A stretch of DNA of 11,097 nt, taken from positions 15,854 through 26,950 of the forward strand of contig DJBN01000075.1 in NCBI GenBank assembly GCA_002430075.1, given 5' to 3'. The notes under the pieces were generated by a model that ran no database searches, was not told where the DNA came from, and saw only the letters and a program-made list of their open reading frames with translations. A program made the translations under genes and the position numbers. This DNA comes from Actinobacteria bacterium UBA5975 (lineage in GTDB: Bacteria; Actinomycetota; Actinomycetes; Nanopelagicales; Nanopelagicaceae). Positions 1 through 9,124 of the stretch are shown one piece after another. Position 1 is the stretch's first letter. Every line of letters starts with the position of its first letter.

Positions 1-264
1 ACGCTCCCCAAGCTGCGCCGAAACCTGCGCGATGGCCTCTTTGATGTCATGATCTTGGAACCGGTATCTAAGGTCGAATTCCTTAAAGTATTCCCGAAAG
101 TCTATTCTGGTACGCACATCACACATCCACAAGTAAAGACCTTTCGCACTAAGAAGATTTCCATCTCAGCAAATGCAGTCGCATACGCCGACGGCGAGAG
201 AGTCGGCCCGGCTCCGGTTGCAGCAGAATGCGTTGCCGACGCCGGTTTAACGTGGTCGATATGA
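1..264 (+). CDS. Diacylglycerol kinase family protein, C-terminal part (5' end outside window)
   Basis: This is the last 87 codons of a lipid kinase of the YegS/DagK family, read in frame 1 from the window edge. These enzymes phosphorylate diacylglycerol to phosphatidic acid at the inner face of the membrane, returning it to phospholipid synthesis. The visible part is the C-terminal beta-rich domain. It has the DGLFDV stretch at codons 11-16, then LEPVSK, VFPKVYSGTH, and YADGERVGP about 25 residues before the end, which is the usual family ending. The nucleotide-binding N-terminal domain lies outside the window. The stop codon overlaps the helicase start as ATGA, so the two are probably one transcript; the same neighbourhood is common in Actinobacteria. 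The first ten codons fit the family less well than the rest (see findings). Lipid kinase is a confident call; the exact substrate is inferred from the family. Confidence 0.82.
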   Translation, partial: TLPKLRRNLRDGLFDVMILEPVSKVEFLKVFPKVYSGTHITHPQVKTFRTKKISISANAVAYADGERVGPAPVAAECVADAGLTWSI

Positions 265-2636
265 GTACACCGGCAGAGCAGTATGCAGCAGCTAAAGCTC
301 GTGGAACTCATCCACTGACTACGCAGTTCATCGGTCAATTTGATTTTGGATTCGATGAATTTCAAGTGGCGGCATGCCACGCGGTAGAGGATGGTAAAGG
401 AGTTCTCGTCGCCGCTCCTACTGGGGCCGGAAAGACAGTTGTCGGAGAGTTTGCCGCCTTTAGCGCATTGGCTCAAGGCAAGAAGTGCTTCTATACCACC
501 CCAATTAAGGCCCTTTCGAATCAGAAGTTTCATGAGTTTGTGGATCGCTTTGGTGAAGATCGCGTAGGTCTTCTTACGGGAGATACCAATATCAACTCAG
601 AAGCAGACGTCCTAGTGATGACAACCGAAGTCCTTCGAAATATGTTGTATGCCAACTCGACAACTCTGAAAAATTTGGGCTCAGTTGTCATGGATGAAGT
701 GCACTACCTGGCTGACAAGTCACGTGGGGCAGTCTGGGAGGAAGTGCTTATCCATCTGATGGAGAGCGTGCAGGTGATCTCGTTATCAGCGACTGTCTCC
801 AACGCCGAGGAGTTTGGTGAGTGGCTCGGTGAAGTTCGTGGATCAACTGAAGTTATTGTCTCTGAAATTCGTCCAATCCCTCTGTATCAGCATGTCCTTA
901 TTGGCAATCGCTTGATTGATCTCTTCAGCGAACCGGGCCGTGTTAACCCAGAGATTCTTGGACTCGAACGTGAAGCGTTACGAAGAGTGAAGACACCACG
1001 TAATCGACGCGATCGATACGACGAATCTGATAACCGACTTTCTCGCCCAGAGATTATTGAGAAGTTGCAGCGACAGAATCTCTTACCTGCGATTACATTT
1101 ATATTTTCTCGAATTGGGTGCGATTCCGCCGTCAAGCAATGTCTTCAAGCCGGGATTAAATTGACCTCGATGGAGGAGCGAGTAGAGATAACGCGCACAG
1201 CTCAGAGATATACACAGAACTTGGCTGAAGAAGATCTCGAAGTACTCGGGTATCGGGATTGGCTAACAGCTCTCGAGCGTGGGATTGCAGCCCATCATGC
1301 GGGTTTATTACCAAGCTTTAAAGGCGCCGTCGAGGATCTTTTCAAGCGTGGACTTGTAAAGGCGGTCTTCGCAACGGAAACCCTGGCCCTTGGAATCAAT
1401 ATGCCAGCTCGCACGGTAGTTCTTGAGAAATTGATGAAGTGGAACGGGCAAGCACACGTGTCGATAACCCCCGGCGAATATACGCAATTGACTGGTCGTG
1501 CTGGTCGACGGGGAATCGATATTGAAGGAAACGCAGTAGTTCAATGGTCACCTACCGTAGATTCGGCAATGGCTGCAGGCCTTGCATCTACTCGTACCTA
1601 TCCACTTCGCTCCTCTTTTGCTCCGACCTATAACATGTCGATTAATTTGATTGCCAGATTCGGTCGCGAGCGAGCTAGAGGAAGTCTTGAATCATCATTT
1701 GCGCAATTTCAAGCTGACCGCGCAGTTGTCGGGCTGGTCCGACAGGTTCGCAAGAACGATTCTGCAGCAGCGGAACTTATTGAATCCGCTCAATGTCATC
1801 TTGGAGATTTTAATGAGTACTCGCGAATGCGCATGGATATTAAAGAGACCGAAAGACTCTTAAGTAAGCGCGATGGCCGTAAGACTTTCGATAATCGCCA
1901 GCGCGCGCATATGGAGAGCGAGCTTGATGGTTTACGTCGTAGCTTGCGAAGCCAACCATGCCATTCATGCAGCGATCGCGAAACACATGCACGATTTGCC
2001 GAACGAGCAGATAGGCTCAATCGTGAATCCGAGGGTCTTCGCGGTCGCGTAGAAAATCGCACCCACGTCATAGCAAAAACCTTTGACCGTATCTGCGATG
2101 TATTGGCTCACCTTGGCTACATTGAGGGTGAACAGCCGCTCGAGCAAGGAAAAATTCTGGCGAAAATCTATGCTGAATCAGATCTGCTCCTAACTGAGGC
2201 AATTCGTCGTGGAGTCTTTGCCAACCTCAACGCGCCAGAACTTCTCTCTGTTGCATCTGCGATGATCTTTGAAAGTCGCAGTCTTGAGAACTACGCACCG
2301 AAGATGCCACATCAAAATGTTGCAAACGCACTCGCTCTAGTTGCAAAGATTTGGGTGGAACTTGAAGATATCGAGAATGAGTTTGATGTAAAGACTCAAC
2401 GCGAGCCAGATTTCGCCTTCTGTTACGCCTCCTATCGCTGGGCCAATGGCCATTCGCTCACCAGCGTCCTTAAAGGTACCGATATGACAGTTGGTGATTT
2501 TGTACGCAGCATTAGGCAACTTATGGACCTACTTACTCAAATCGGCGGTGCATCTGAGGAGTTAAGACCTGCATGCCGCGAAGGCGTTAAACGTTTGGAT
2601 CGAGGCGTCATCTCATATATGTTGGGGGAGATATGA
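261..2636 (+). CDS. helY: HelY-like Ski2-family DEVH-box helicase
   Basis: A 791-residue superfamily 2 helicase of the Ski2/Mtr4-like group, called HelY in Actinobacteria. It probably uses ATP to unwind RNA, or RNA-containing structures, in the cytoplasm; the physiological substrate is not well known. Motifs appear in order: Q at residue 35, Walker A APTGAGKT (52-59), motif Ia TPIKALSNQK (80-89), DEVH (145-148), SAT (176-178), motif V ATETLALGINMPAR (371-384) and motif VI QLTGRAGRRG (409-418). A Cys pair, CHSC (567-570), and a DSHCT-like C-terminal domain (about 625-785) follow, as in other HelY proteins. I start at ATG 261, not the in-frame ATG at 228. The 261 start overlaps the upstream stop as ATGA and gives the expected short N-terminus, MSTPAEQY. 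The stop overlaps the next gene by 4 bases. Confidence 0.92.
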   Translation: MSTPAEQYAAAKARGTHPLTTQFIGQFDFGFDEFQVAACHAVEDGKGVLVAAPTGAGKTVVGEFAAFSALAQGKKCFYTTPIKALSNQKFHEFVDRFGEDRVGLLTGDTNINSEADVLVMTTEVLRNMLYANSTTLKNLGSVVMDEVHYLADKSRGAVWEEVLIHLMESVQVISLSATVSNAEEFGEWLGEVRGSTEVIVSEIRPIPLYQHVLIGNRLIDLFSEPGRVNPEILGLEREALRRVKTPRNRRDRYDESDNRLSRPEIIEKLQRQNLLPAITFIFSRIGCDSAVKQCLQAGIKLTSMEERVEITRTAQRYTQNLAEEDLEVLGYRDWLTALERGIAAHHAGLLPSFKGAVEDLFKRGLVKAVFATETLALGINMPARTVVLEKLMKWNGQAHVSITPGEYTQLTGRAGRRGIDIEGNAVVQWSPTVDSAMAAGLASTRTYPLRSSFAPTYNMSINLIARFGRERARGSLESSFAQFQADRAVVGLVRQVRKNDSAAAELIESAQCHLGDFNEYSRMRMDIKETERLLSKRDGRKTFDNRQRAHMESELDGLRRSLRSQPCHSCSDRETHARFAERADRLNRESEGLRGRVENRTHVIAKTFDRICDVLAHLGYIEGEQPLEQGKILAKIYAESDLLLTEAIRRGVFANLNAPELLSVASAMIFESRSLENYAPKMPHQNVANALALVAKIWVELEDIENEFDVKTQREPDFAFCYASYRWANGHSLTSVLKGTDMTVGDFVRSIRQLMDLLTQIGGASEELRPACREGVKRLDRGVISYMLGEI

Positions 2637-3535
2637 CTCTCATGCTCTTAGATAGCGCATCTCTTTGGTATCGCGCCTATTACGGAATGCCTGACACGCT
2701 GCTTTCTCCTACAGGTATGCCCGTTAACGCTATTCGTGGGTACCTGGATATGACTGCGCGATTGATCGGAATGTACTCGCCGAATCGGATCGTTGCCTGC
2801 ATTGAAGGAGATTGGCGACCATCATGGAGAGTCGATCTATTTCCGGCCTATAAAGCAAATCGTTTGGAAGAGGAAGGAGCGCAAGAGGAAGAGCCAGAGA
2901 CCCTGACACCACAGATTCCAGTCCTTCTAGATCTGCTGGATGCTTTTGGGATTCCTATGCTCGGAGTCGATGATTACGAGGCAGATGATGTGATGGCCAC
3001 TTTTGCAGTTCGTGAAGAAGGCCCTATTAGAGTCGTTACGGGGGATAGAGACCTCTTTCAATTAGTTGATGATAAGAGAGATGTAAAGATCGTCTATCTT
3101 GCTCGAGGAATTTCGCAACACGATTTAGTTGATCTCGCGTGGGTTGCAGAGAAATATGGAATCCCTGGAGATAGATATGCGCTCTTTGCGATGTTTCGAG
3201 GCGATCCTTCAGATGGTCTGCCAGGGGTTAAAGGAATCGGTGAGAAAGGCGCAGCTTTGATTGCTAACCATTTTGCAACAGCGGATGAAGCGCTAGCCGG
3301 GGCGCGAGCCGGCCATGAGGTTCTTAGCGCATCCCTTGCTAAGAAAATTATTGAAGGTGGCCAATACCTCAAGATTGCTCCCACGTTGGTGCACTGCGCT
3401 CTCGATGTCGCGATTCCCGCTATGGATATCTTGATGCCGACGAAACCAGATGATCTCTCTGAGATTTATAGAATCAAAGAAGAGTTTGGACTTGGCGCTA
3501 GTGTCGATAGGTTAATTTCCGCACTCGGATGGTAA
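2633..3535 (+). CDS. Stand-alone 5'-3' exonuclease (PolA N-terminal / FEN-like family)
   Basis: A 300-residue 5' nuclease related to the 5'-3' exonuclease domain of DNA polymerase I, but without any polymerase domain. Such enzymes remove 5' flaps or RNA primers using metal ions held by aspartates. Visible acidic motifs are LLDSAS (D7), D60 before the arch region, DDYEADD (113-119) and TGDRDLFQLV (136-145). GDPSDGLPGVKGIGEKGA (190-207, in part) is the helix-3-turn-helix DNA-binding element. Stand-alone homologues are common in Actinobacteria beside an intact polA elsewhere. ATG 2633 overlaps the helicase stop as ATGA, but the purine tract GGGGGAG at 2624-2630 is only two bases away. A start at the in-frame ATG 2642 (residue 4) would give better spacing and still keep LLDSAS. 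The end overlaps lnt by 7 bases. Confidence 0.88.
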   Translation: MTLMLLDSASLWYRAYYGMPDTLLSPTGMPVNAIRGYLDMTARLIGMYSPNRIVACIEGDWRPSWRVDLFPAYKANRLEEEGAQEEEPETLTPQIPVLLDLLDAFGIPMLGVDDYEADDVMATFAVREEGPIRVVTGDRDLFQLVDDKRDVKIVYLARGISQHDLVDLAWVAEKYGIPGDRYALFAMFRGDPSDGLPGVKGIGEKGAALIANHFATADEALAGARAGHEVLSASLAKKIIEGGQYLKIAPTLVHCALDVAIPAMDILMPTKPDDLSEIYRIKEEFGLGASVDRLISALGW

Positions 3536-4929
3536 TCAACGTAATTTTCACACTCTCTGGTGCGCTCTTATCCAGTTTTGCATTTGAACCTGTAGGCCTT
3601 TGGTGGTCTGCGATATTGGGCTTGATCCTCTTCTTCAGGGCCTTAAAAATAACTAGATATCCAATTCTCATATCTTTTGCCTACGGTTTAATTCTCAACG
3701 CGAGCGTCCTGATTTGGAGTGGAAAGTACGTTGGTCTTCTGCCTTGGTTAGCGTTATCTCTTCTTCAGGGCTTCTTCTATCTTCCAGTTGGGCTCGCGTA
3801 CCGGCGATCAAGGAACTTATGGTGGGCCATTGTTGCTCTTTTGCTAATGGAGGAAGTTCGCTCGCATTTTCCTTTTGGTGGTTTCGGATGGACACGAGTT
3901 GCTTTTAGTCAGAGTGAATCTCCTTTAGTGCCGGTTGTCGCTTACGGGGGAGTACTGCTGCTGACTTTTCTCACTCTTGCATCTGCACTTCTTCTTGCCT
4001 GCCCTTCGATCGGTAAAGTTCTCACACTTGCAGCAATCACTCTGATTGCAATTCTTCTTCCCGGTAATCCGCAGGGGAGTGGTGAGATCAAAGTCATCGC
4101 AATCCAAGGAAATACTCCACGCCCAGGATTAGATTTTAATTCTCGGGCTAAGGAAGTCTTTTCACTCCACGAGAAGGCAACAAGGGAGTTCGCGAACTCA
4201 CAATTCGATGTAATTATCTGGCCAGAAAACGCAATTGATATAGATCCCTCTAGAGATAGTGATCTACGCGCTCGTATCTATCAACTTACAAATGACTTTC
4301 AAACCCCTTTAATTTCTGGAGTGGTCCTTGATGGGCAAACTGGGCCCCAGAATGCATCTGTTATGTACGGCGTTGGTGGCCAAATAGAGAGCACCTACAT
4401 CAAGCGTTCATTAACACCTTTTGGAGAATACATTCCGTGGCGTACTTTAGCTCAATGGGCTTCTCCACTTGCAAGGACTGTTAAGGATTTTGCGCCAGGT
4501 GTTGACAGAGTTGTACACCGAGTAAATGGCGCAGCCATTGGCCCCGTTATTTGCTATGAAATCATCAAAGATGAACTAGTCAGAGATATGGCTATGAATT
4601 CAAAGATGTTGATTGTGCATACCAATAGCGCGACTTTCGTGGGAACTGCGCAGAGCGCTCAACAATTGGCAATCACACGGATTAGGGCGATCGAACATTC
4701 GCGCACAATAGTAAGTGTTTCCACCGTTGGATTATCGGCGATTATCGATAATAATGGGGTGGTGATTAAACAAATCCCTCCTGATGTACAGGGTGTGCTC
4801 TCTGGAATTATAAATCTGAACGAGCATCAAACGTTTGCAGATAAATTCTCTGGCTGGAGTTCCTCGATAGTCATTCTCTTTGCAGTGGTAATTGCCTTCT
4901 TACAACGCCGACGAGAGAGTTATCTATGA
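3529..4929 (+). CDS. lnt: Apolipoprotein N-acyltransferase
   Basis: A 466-residue integral membrane enzyme that transfers an acyl chain from phospholipid to the N-terminal cysteine of diacylglyceryl lipoproteins, completing triacylation at the outer face of the membrane. The N-terminal third has about seven hydrophobic segments between residues 4 and 180. A nitrilase-like domain (about 185-430) follows, then one more hydrophobic segment (about 441-458) and a basic tail. The catalytic triad is readable: E233 in WPENA, K292 in YIKRSLTPFGEYIP and C342 in VICYEI. Together with NSATF and the segment ending RIRAIEHSR, these are all typical of Lnt. It is slightly shorter than the E. coli enzyme (512 residues). 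ATG 3529 lies inside the exonuclease gene with a 7-base overlap and no strong ribosome site, so translation probably depends on coupling. The stop overlaps the mannose transferase gene by ATGA. Confidence 0.93.
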   Translation: MVINVIFTLSGALLSSFAFEPVGLWWSAILGLILFFRALKITRYPILISFAYGLILNASVLIWSGKYVGLLPWLALSLLQGFFYLPVGLAYRRSRNLWWAIVALLLMEEVRSHFPFGGFGWTRVAFSQSESPLVPVVAYGGVLLLTFLTLASALLLACPSIGKVLTLAAITLIAILLPGNPQGSGEIKVIAIQGNTPRPGLDFNSRAKEVFSLHEKATREFANSQFDVIIWPENAIDIDPSRDSDLRARIYQLTNDFQTPLISGVVLDGQTGPQNASVMYGVGGQIESTYIKRSLTPFGEYIPWRTLAQWASPLARTVKDFAPGVDRVVHRVNGAAIGPVICYEIIKDELVRDMAMNSKMLIVHTNSATFVGTAQSAQQLAITRIRAIEHSRTIVSVSTVGLSAIIDNNGVVIKQIPPDVQGVLSGIINLNEHQTFADKFSGWSSSIVILFAVVIAFLQRRRESYL

Positions 4930-5678
4930 GCAAAATCGCAATTTTGATTCCAACATATAATGAGTCATCAACAATTGTCGAACTCCTAAGAAAGCTCGCT
5001 GAATTTCGCACGAGCTCGCAGTACGAATTTGACGTTCTGGTAATCGATGATAATTCACCAGATAGAACTGCAGATACTGTCGATAACTTATCTCTTTCGT
5101 GGGTCTTTCTTTTACGTAGACCCGGTAAAGGCGGTCTGGGCGCTGCCTATCGAGCAGGATTTGCACATGTATTAAGCAACCAGAGCTACACCGCTTTTAC
5201 GACAATGGATGCCGACGGCTCTCATCGCGTCGAAGATCTTCCAGCTATGTTTGCAGCCATGAAACCGGGTCGCTCTATTGTTCTTGGAACGCGATGGATT
5301 GAAGGTGGCAGCGTCGTGAATTGGCCGAAATCTCGCCAATTCTTATCTCGCGCTGGTACACGCTATGCAAAATTTGCTCTAGGAATACAACTGAATGATT
5401 TAACGGGTGGATTTAGAATCTACAGTCGAGAGCTTCTAGAATCTCTGAAATTGAGCGATATGGATGCCACTGGTTATTGTTTTCAAATTGAGATGGCGAT
5501 GGCCGCTGATTTAGCTGGCGCCATAGCCACAGAAGTTCCAATTACCTTTGTGGAACGTATTAACGGGGTATCTAAGATGTCCAAAGCGATAGTCCTTGAG
5601 GCGTTGACGCAGACGACTCGTTGGGGCGTTGCCAGACGCCTACGACCTAACGCCGATAAGTTACATTATGTAAAGTAA
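4926..5678 (+). CDS. ppm1: Polyprenol monophosphomannose synthase (GT2 family)
   Basis: A 250-residue family 2 glycosyltransferase of the dolichol-phosphate-mannose synthase type. It moves mannose from GDP-mannose to a polyprenyl phosphate, giving the lipid-linked donor used outside the membrane for protein O-mannosylation and lipoglycans. The GT-A fold is clear: LIPTYNE (7-13), DDNSPD (41-46), RPGKGGLGAAYRAG (65-78), the metal-binding DAD in MDADGSH (94-100) and LTGGFR (159-164). There is no C-terminal membrane segment, as in the soluble type. In M. tuberculosis the corresponding domain is fused behind an Lnt domain in one protein (Ppm1), while M. smegmatis has two adjacent genes; here they are separate with an ATGA overlap. 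The neighbour supports mannose transfer over other GT2 roles. Closest alternative: another undecaprenyl-phosphate sugar transferase. Confidence 0.88.
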   Translation: MSKIAILIPTYNESSTIVELLRKLAEFRTSSQYEFDVLVIDDNSPDRTADTVDNLSLSWVFLLRRPGKGGLGAAYRAGFAHVLSNQSYTAFTTMDADGSHRVEDLPAMFAAMKPGRSIVLGTRWIEGGSVVNWPKSRQFLSRAGTRYAKFALGIQLNDLTGGFRIYSRELLESLKLSDMDATGYCFQIEMAMAADLAGAIATEVPITFVERINGVSKMSKAIVLEALTQTTRWGVARRLRPNADKLHYVK

Positions 5679-5690
5679 GAGTAGAGCGAG

Positions 5691-8540
5691 CTACGCGAAG
5701 CTTTCGATAGGTGGACAGGAGCAGAGAAGGTTCCTATCCCCATATGCCCCATCGATTCGGCCAACGGTTGGCCAGTATTTGCCCTTAAGACCGATCAATT
5801 CACCTGGAATAAGGCCCGTAAGGGTAGCCGGAAAGGCTGCCCGCTCACGAGAGTAACTTCTCTCCCAGTTCGTAGCCGCGATGGCTCCAATGGTGTGCGG
5901 TGCATGGCGCAGCGCCGATTCTTCGACCTCGATTTTGCCATCGATGATCTCTTGGATCTCTGAACGGATTGCGATCATTGCATCAATAAAGCGATTCATT
6001 TCGAGAATATCTTCTGATTCTGTAGGTTCAATCATGAGGGTTCCAGCTACAGGAAAAGACATCGTCGGCGCATGAAAACCAAAATCCATCAAGCGCTTTG
6101 CAACGTCATCGACGGTGACGCCAGAGACCTTCGTAATTTCTCGAAGATCCAAAATACACTCGTGGGCTACCAGTCCTTTATCGCCCGTGTAGAGAATAGG
6201 ATAGGAACTTTTTAGTCGTGCAGCCATGTAATTGGCGTTAAGGATTGCAACATGAGTTGCGTGAGTAAGTCCTTCTCCCCCCATGAGCCGGATGTAGGCC
6301 CATGAAATTGGCAAGATACTTGCCGAACCAAATGGCGCTGCAGAAATTGGTCCAGGCCCTGTTGCCGGCCCGGCAAGTGCATCAAGTGGATGGTTGGGAA
6401 GAAATGGCGCTAAATGTGATTTACAGATGACTGGACCGACACCTGGTCCCCCACCGCCATGGGGAATACAGAAAGTCTTATGCAGATTTAGATGAGAAAC
6501 ATCGGCGCCAAATTTTCCTGGTTGAGAAGTTCCAACAAGCGCGTTGAGGTTTGCTCCGTCTACATAAACCTGTCCTCCGGCTTCATGAATCAGCGCACAA
6601 ATTTCAGAGATTGCCGATTCAAATACTCCGTGTGTGGATGGGTATGTGACCATTAGAGCCGCAATATTGCCGGCGTGTTCTGCAATTTTTGCCTTTATAT
6701 CCTCGATGCTGACATTTCCGGCTTCATCACATTCGATAACGGCAACTCTCATTCCGGCCATGACAGCACTTGCTGCATTTGTGCCGTGCGCACTTGAAGG
6801 GATAAGGCAGATAGTGCGATGAGAATCTCCGCGAGAGTCGTGGAAGTTGCGAATAGCTAAAAGACCAGCAAATTCACCCTGGCTACCTGCATTCGGTTGC
6901 AAAGAGACCGCGTCGTAGCCTGTGATTTCAACGAGCCACTTGGAGAGCTGTTCGATCAGAAGTCGAGAACCTCTCGTCTGATCAACGGGTGCAAAAGGAT
7001 GTAGAGCTGAGAATTCTGGCCATGTGACCGACTCCATCTCAGTTGTTGCATTCAGCTTCATAGTGCAAGAACCGAGTGGAATCATCGTGCGATCAAGAGC
7101 TAGATCACGATCGGCTAGCGTCCGGAGGTAACGCAACATAGAAGTTTCAGAAAAATATGTATTGAAAACTGGATGTGTCAGATAGCTAGTGGTGCGAATA
7201 AATTCGGATGCGATGGATGTGGGTTCAGAATCCTTTAAACCTAAGACCTCTAAAACGTCAGCAAAGATTGTATCTGTGGTTGTCTCATCAAAAGATACTC
7301 GAACTTGTGTATCTGAGATATACGCAAGGTTAATTCTCTTTGCTAGCGCAGCTGTGCGGATTGCCTCCGCATCTTTGACATCGAGGGTAACAGTGTCGAA
7401 GACGTTATTATTTCGCGAAGCTGATGCTCGTTGCAACCGTGATGCGTAAGCGTGAACGCGCTCTGCGATCATTCGTAGGCCCGCTGGGCCATGCCACATA
7501 GCGTAGAAGGCGCTCATATTCGCTAGCAGAACCTGCGCTGTACAGATATTGCTCGTTGCCTTATCGCGACGAATGTGTTGTTCGCGAGTTTGCAGCGCCA
7601 AACGAAATGCCGGATTTCCATGTGCATCGACGCTCTGTCCAACTAAGCGACCAGGAAGAGATCTTTCCAGTCCCGTGCGCACCGCCATGAAGCCAGCGTG
7701 GGGGCCACCAAAGCCCATAGGAACACCGAAACGTTGCGAAGTTCCAATTGCGATATCCGCGCCCCACTCCCCTGGCGCTTTCAGTAGCGTTAGAGCTAAC
7801 AGATCAGTTGCTGCGATCACCAATGCCTTCTTGTCGTGAGCATAGTGAGCCACCTGTGAATAGCTACGAATCTCACCTGTGGCATCTGGATACTGCAGAA
7901 GTAGTCCGAAGAACTCTCCGTCGTAACCATCTCGCGCTACAAGGCCGGAATCGACTTCAACCACAGTTATTCCAAGAGGTTTAGCTCGCGTTTTTACTAC
8001 CGCTTTAGTTTGCGGATGAACATGTTCTTCAATAAGAAAGACAGCGCTATCGCTTGCCTTCCAGGCGCGACGAGCAAGTGTCATCGCTTCAGCTGCTGCG
8101 GTTGCTTCATCGAGCATTGACGCATTAGCGAGTGCAAGCGATGTCATATCGCAAATTACTGTCTGGAATGCGAAGAGCGCTTCTAGCCGTCCTTGTGAGA
8201 TCTCAGGTTGATAAGGCGTGTAGGCGGTGTACCAGGCCGGATTCTCTAAAACATTGCGTTTGATCACAGGCGGTGTGATTGTTGCGTAATAGCCACCACC
8301 GATAAGAGATGTAAAGACTTGGTTCATATTCGCAATTTCTCGGAGTTCGGCGATAACAGCAACCTCGCTCTCTGCCTCATCGAGAACTTCACGCAGATGC
8401 TTTTCGATCTGAATATTTTTAGGAATCACATCTGCAATGAAGGTAGCCATATCCGAGTAACCAAGAACTCCAAGCATCTGCTCTTCATCCGATGCCGATG
8501 GCCCGATGTGGCGATCTTCGAAATCTTGATAGTTACTCAA
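5691..8540 (-). CDS. gcvP: Glycine dehydrogenase (decarboxylating), P-protein
   Basis: A 949-residue P-protein of the glycine cleavage system, full length for the one-chain type. With pyridoxal phosphate it decarboxylates glycine and passes the aminomethyl group to the lipoyl arm of GcvH. The N-terminus has [14 protein letters not shown] near residues 9-22. The PLP lysine is K688 in [17 protein letters not shown], and the glycine-rich stretch follows at once. The start is TTG at 8540, six bases after a good ribosome site, AGGGAG (8547-8552 on this strand); [13 protein letters not shown] is a normal beginning. It is last in the minus-strand cluster, 57 bases after the MerR gene. That gap shows no glycine riboswitch, only an 8-bp GGCGCGCC palindrome. 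No gcvH or gcvT is in the window. It converges on the mannose synthase gene with 12 bases between the stops. Confidence 0.96.
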   Translation of the reverse strand: MSNYQDFEDRHIGPSASDEEQMLGVLGYSDMATFIADVIPKNIQIEKHLREVLDEAESEVAVIAELREIANMNQVFTSLIGGGYYATITPPVIKRNVLENPAWYTAYTPYQPEISQGRLEALFAFQTVICDMTSLALANASMLDEATAAAEAMTLARRAWKASDSAVFLIEEHVHPQTKAVVKTRAKPLGITVVEVDSGLVARDGYDGEFFGLLLQYPDATGEIRSYSQVAHYAHDKKALVIAATDLLALTLLKAPGEWGADIAIGTSQRFGVPMGFGGPHAGFMAVRTGLERSLPGRLVGQSVDAHGNPAFRLALQTREQHIRRDKATSNICTAQVLLANMSAFYAMWHGPAGLRMIAERVHAYASRLQRASASRNNNVFDTVTLDVKDAEAIRTAALAKRINLAYISDTQVRVSFDETTTDTIFADVLEVLGLKDSEPTSIASEFIRTTSYLTHPVFNTYFSETSMLRYLRTLADRDLALDRTMIPLGSCTMKLNATTEMESVTWPEFSALHPFAPVDQTRGSRLLIEQLSKWLVEITGYDAVSLQPNAGSQGEFAGLLAIRNFHDSRGDSHRTICLIPSSAHGTNAASAVMAGMRVAVIECDEAGNVSIEDIKAKIAEHAGNIAALMVTYPSTHGVFESAISEICALIHEAGGQVYVDGANLNALVGTSQPGKFGADVSHLNLHKTFCIPHGGGGPGVGPVICKSHLAPFLPNHPLDALAGPATGPGPISAAPFGSASILPISWAYIRLMGGEGLTHATHVAILNANYMAARLKSSYPILYTGDKGLVAHECILDLREITKVSGVTVDDVAKRLMDFGFHAPTMSFPVAGTLMIEPTESEDILEMNRFIDAMIAIRSEIQEIIDGKIEVEESALRHAPHTIGAIAATNWERSYSRERAAFPATLTGLIPGELIGLKGKYWPTVGRIDGAYGDRNLLCSCPPIESFA

Positions 8541-8546
8541 GTACTG

Positions 8547-8552
8547 CTCCCT
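8547..8552 (-). promoter_or_regulatory. Ribosome binding site fixing the TTG start of gcvP
   Basis: On the minus strand AGGGAG is followed by six bases and then TTG at 8540. It decides the non-ATG start of gcvP; no ATG near the N-terminal RHIG motif has a comparable site. Confidence 0.75.
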
Positions 8553-8597
8553 GTTGTTGGCGCGCCTAAACGCTGTAGGGAAGGAAATATATGAGCT

Positions 8598-9098
8598 TTA
8601 AGCGCCCTTCGCCTTCCGACGGAGCGAGAGTTCATCGTTATTTCCAACACTAGTAATCTCACCGTTGACTTCACCTTGAAGAGTAGCAAGGGATCCTTCA
8701 ACTTCGTGCCACACCTTGCCTACTGCAATGCCAAATACTCCCTGGCCGCCAGCGAGAAGATCGATAATTTCATCAGGGCTTGCACATTCGTAGATTGATG
8801 CGCCATCGCTCATCAAAGTGATTCGTTCGAGATCTGTCACTCCGCGATTGCGCAGATGCTCTACAGCTGTACGAATATTTTGAAGTGATACACCTGCATC
8901 AAGAAGTCTCTTGACTATTTTCAAAACCAAAATATCGCGAAATCCATAGAGACGTGCACTTCCAGAACCTGTAGCTGTCCTAATTGACGGTTCTAATAAA
9001 CCCGTACGAGCCCAATAGTCGAGTTGACGGTAAGAAATTCCGGCAGCAGAACATGCAGTCGCTCCGCGGTAACCTATTTCTAGCTCTTGATCTGTCAC
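8598..9098 (-). CDS. MerR-family transcriptional regulator, Rv1830-like
   Basis: A 166-residue MerR-family DNA-binding protein. The winged helix-turn-helix covers about residues 10-85: ACSAAGISYRQLDYWARTGL (15-34), then RLYGFRDI (49-56) and the dimerisation helix around VKRLLDAGVSLQNI. The C-terminal part (about 95-166) has no metal-binding cysteine cluster and resembles the ligand-free actinobacterial type. Position between a DUF151 gene and gcvP matches M. tuberculosis Rv1830 (reported as resR, linked to growth control and antibiotic recovery). Orthology is inferred from order and domain content. The GTG start at 9098 has only a weak upstream purine stretch (AAGGCGAG, 9108-9115). In another frame, a seven-codon reading frame (9095-9118) ends across the GTG. 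A 113-base gap precedes the gene and holds a possible operator, so it may have its own promoter. Confidence 0.87.
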   Translation of the reverse strand: MTDQELEIGYRGATACSAAGISYRQLDYWARTGLLEPSIRTATGSGSARLYGFRDILVLKIVKRLLDAGVSLQNIRTAVEHLRNRGVTDLERITLMSDGASIYECASPDEIIDLLAGGQGVFGIAVGKVWHEVEGSLATLQGEVNGEITSVGNNDELSLRRKAKGA

Positions 9099-9124
9099 GA
9101 GAGGGGGCTCGCCTTCATGTAGTG

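Noticed and set aside
228..260. In-frame ATG at 228 as the helicase start
   Set aside because: It adds eleven arginine-rich residues encoded by the conserved end of the lipid kinase. ATG 261 gives the usual ATGA overlap and a family-like N-terminus.
102..533. 143-codon minus-strand frame opposite the kinase/helicase junction
   Set aside because: It is antisense to two clearly conserved coding regions and shows no domain or ribosome site.
5670..5720. Shared terminator between the converging mannose synthase and gcvP genes
   Set aside because: Only 4-bp stems such as AGCT...AGCT and CGAA...TTCG can be drawn, with no T-run on either strand.
8558..8567. GGCGCGCC palindrome as a terminator or operator
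   Set aside because: It is an eight-base palindrome without extended stem, loop or T-tract, so it is likely incidental.
8541..8597. Glycine riboswitch ahead of gcvP
   Set aside because: Only 57 bases separate gcvP from the MerR gene, too few for the aptamer plus a switching element, and no aptamer-like core was seen.
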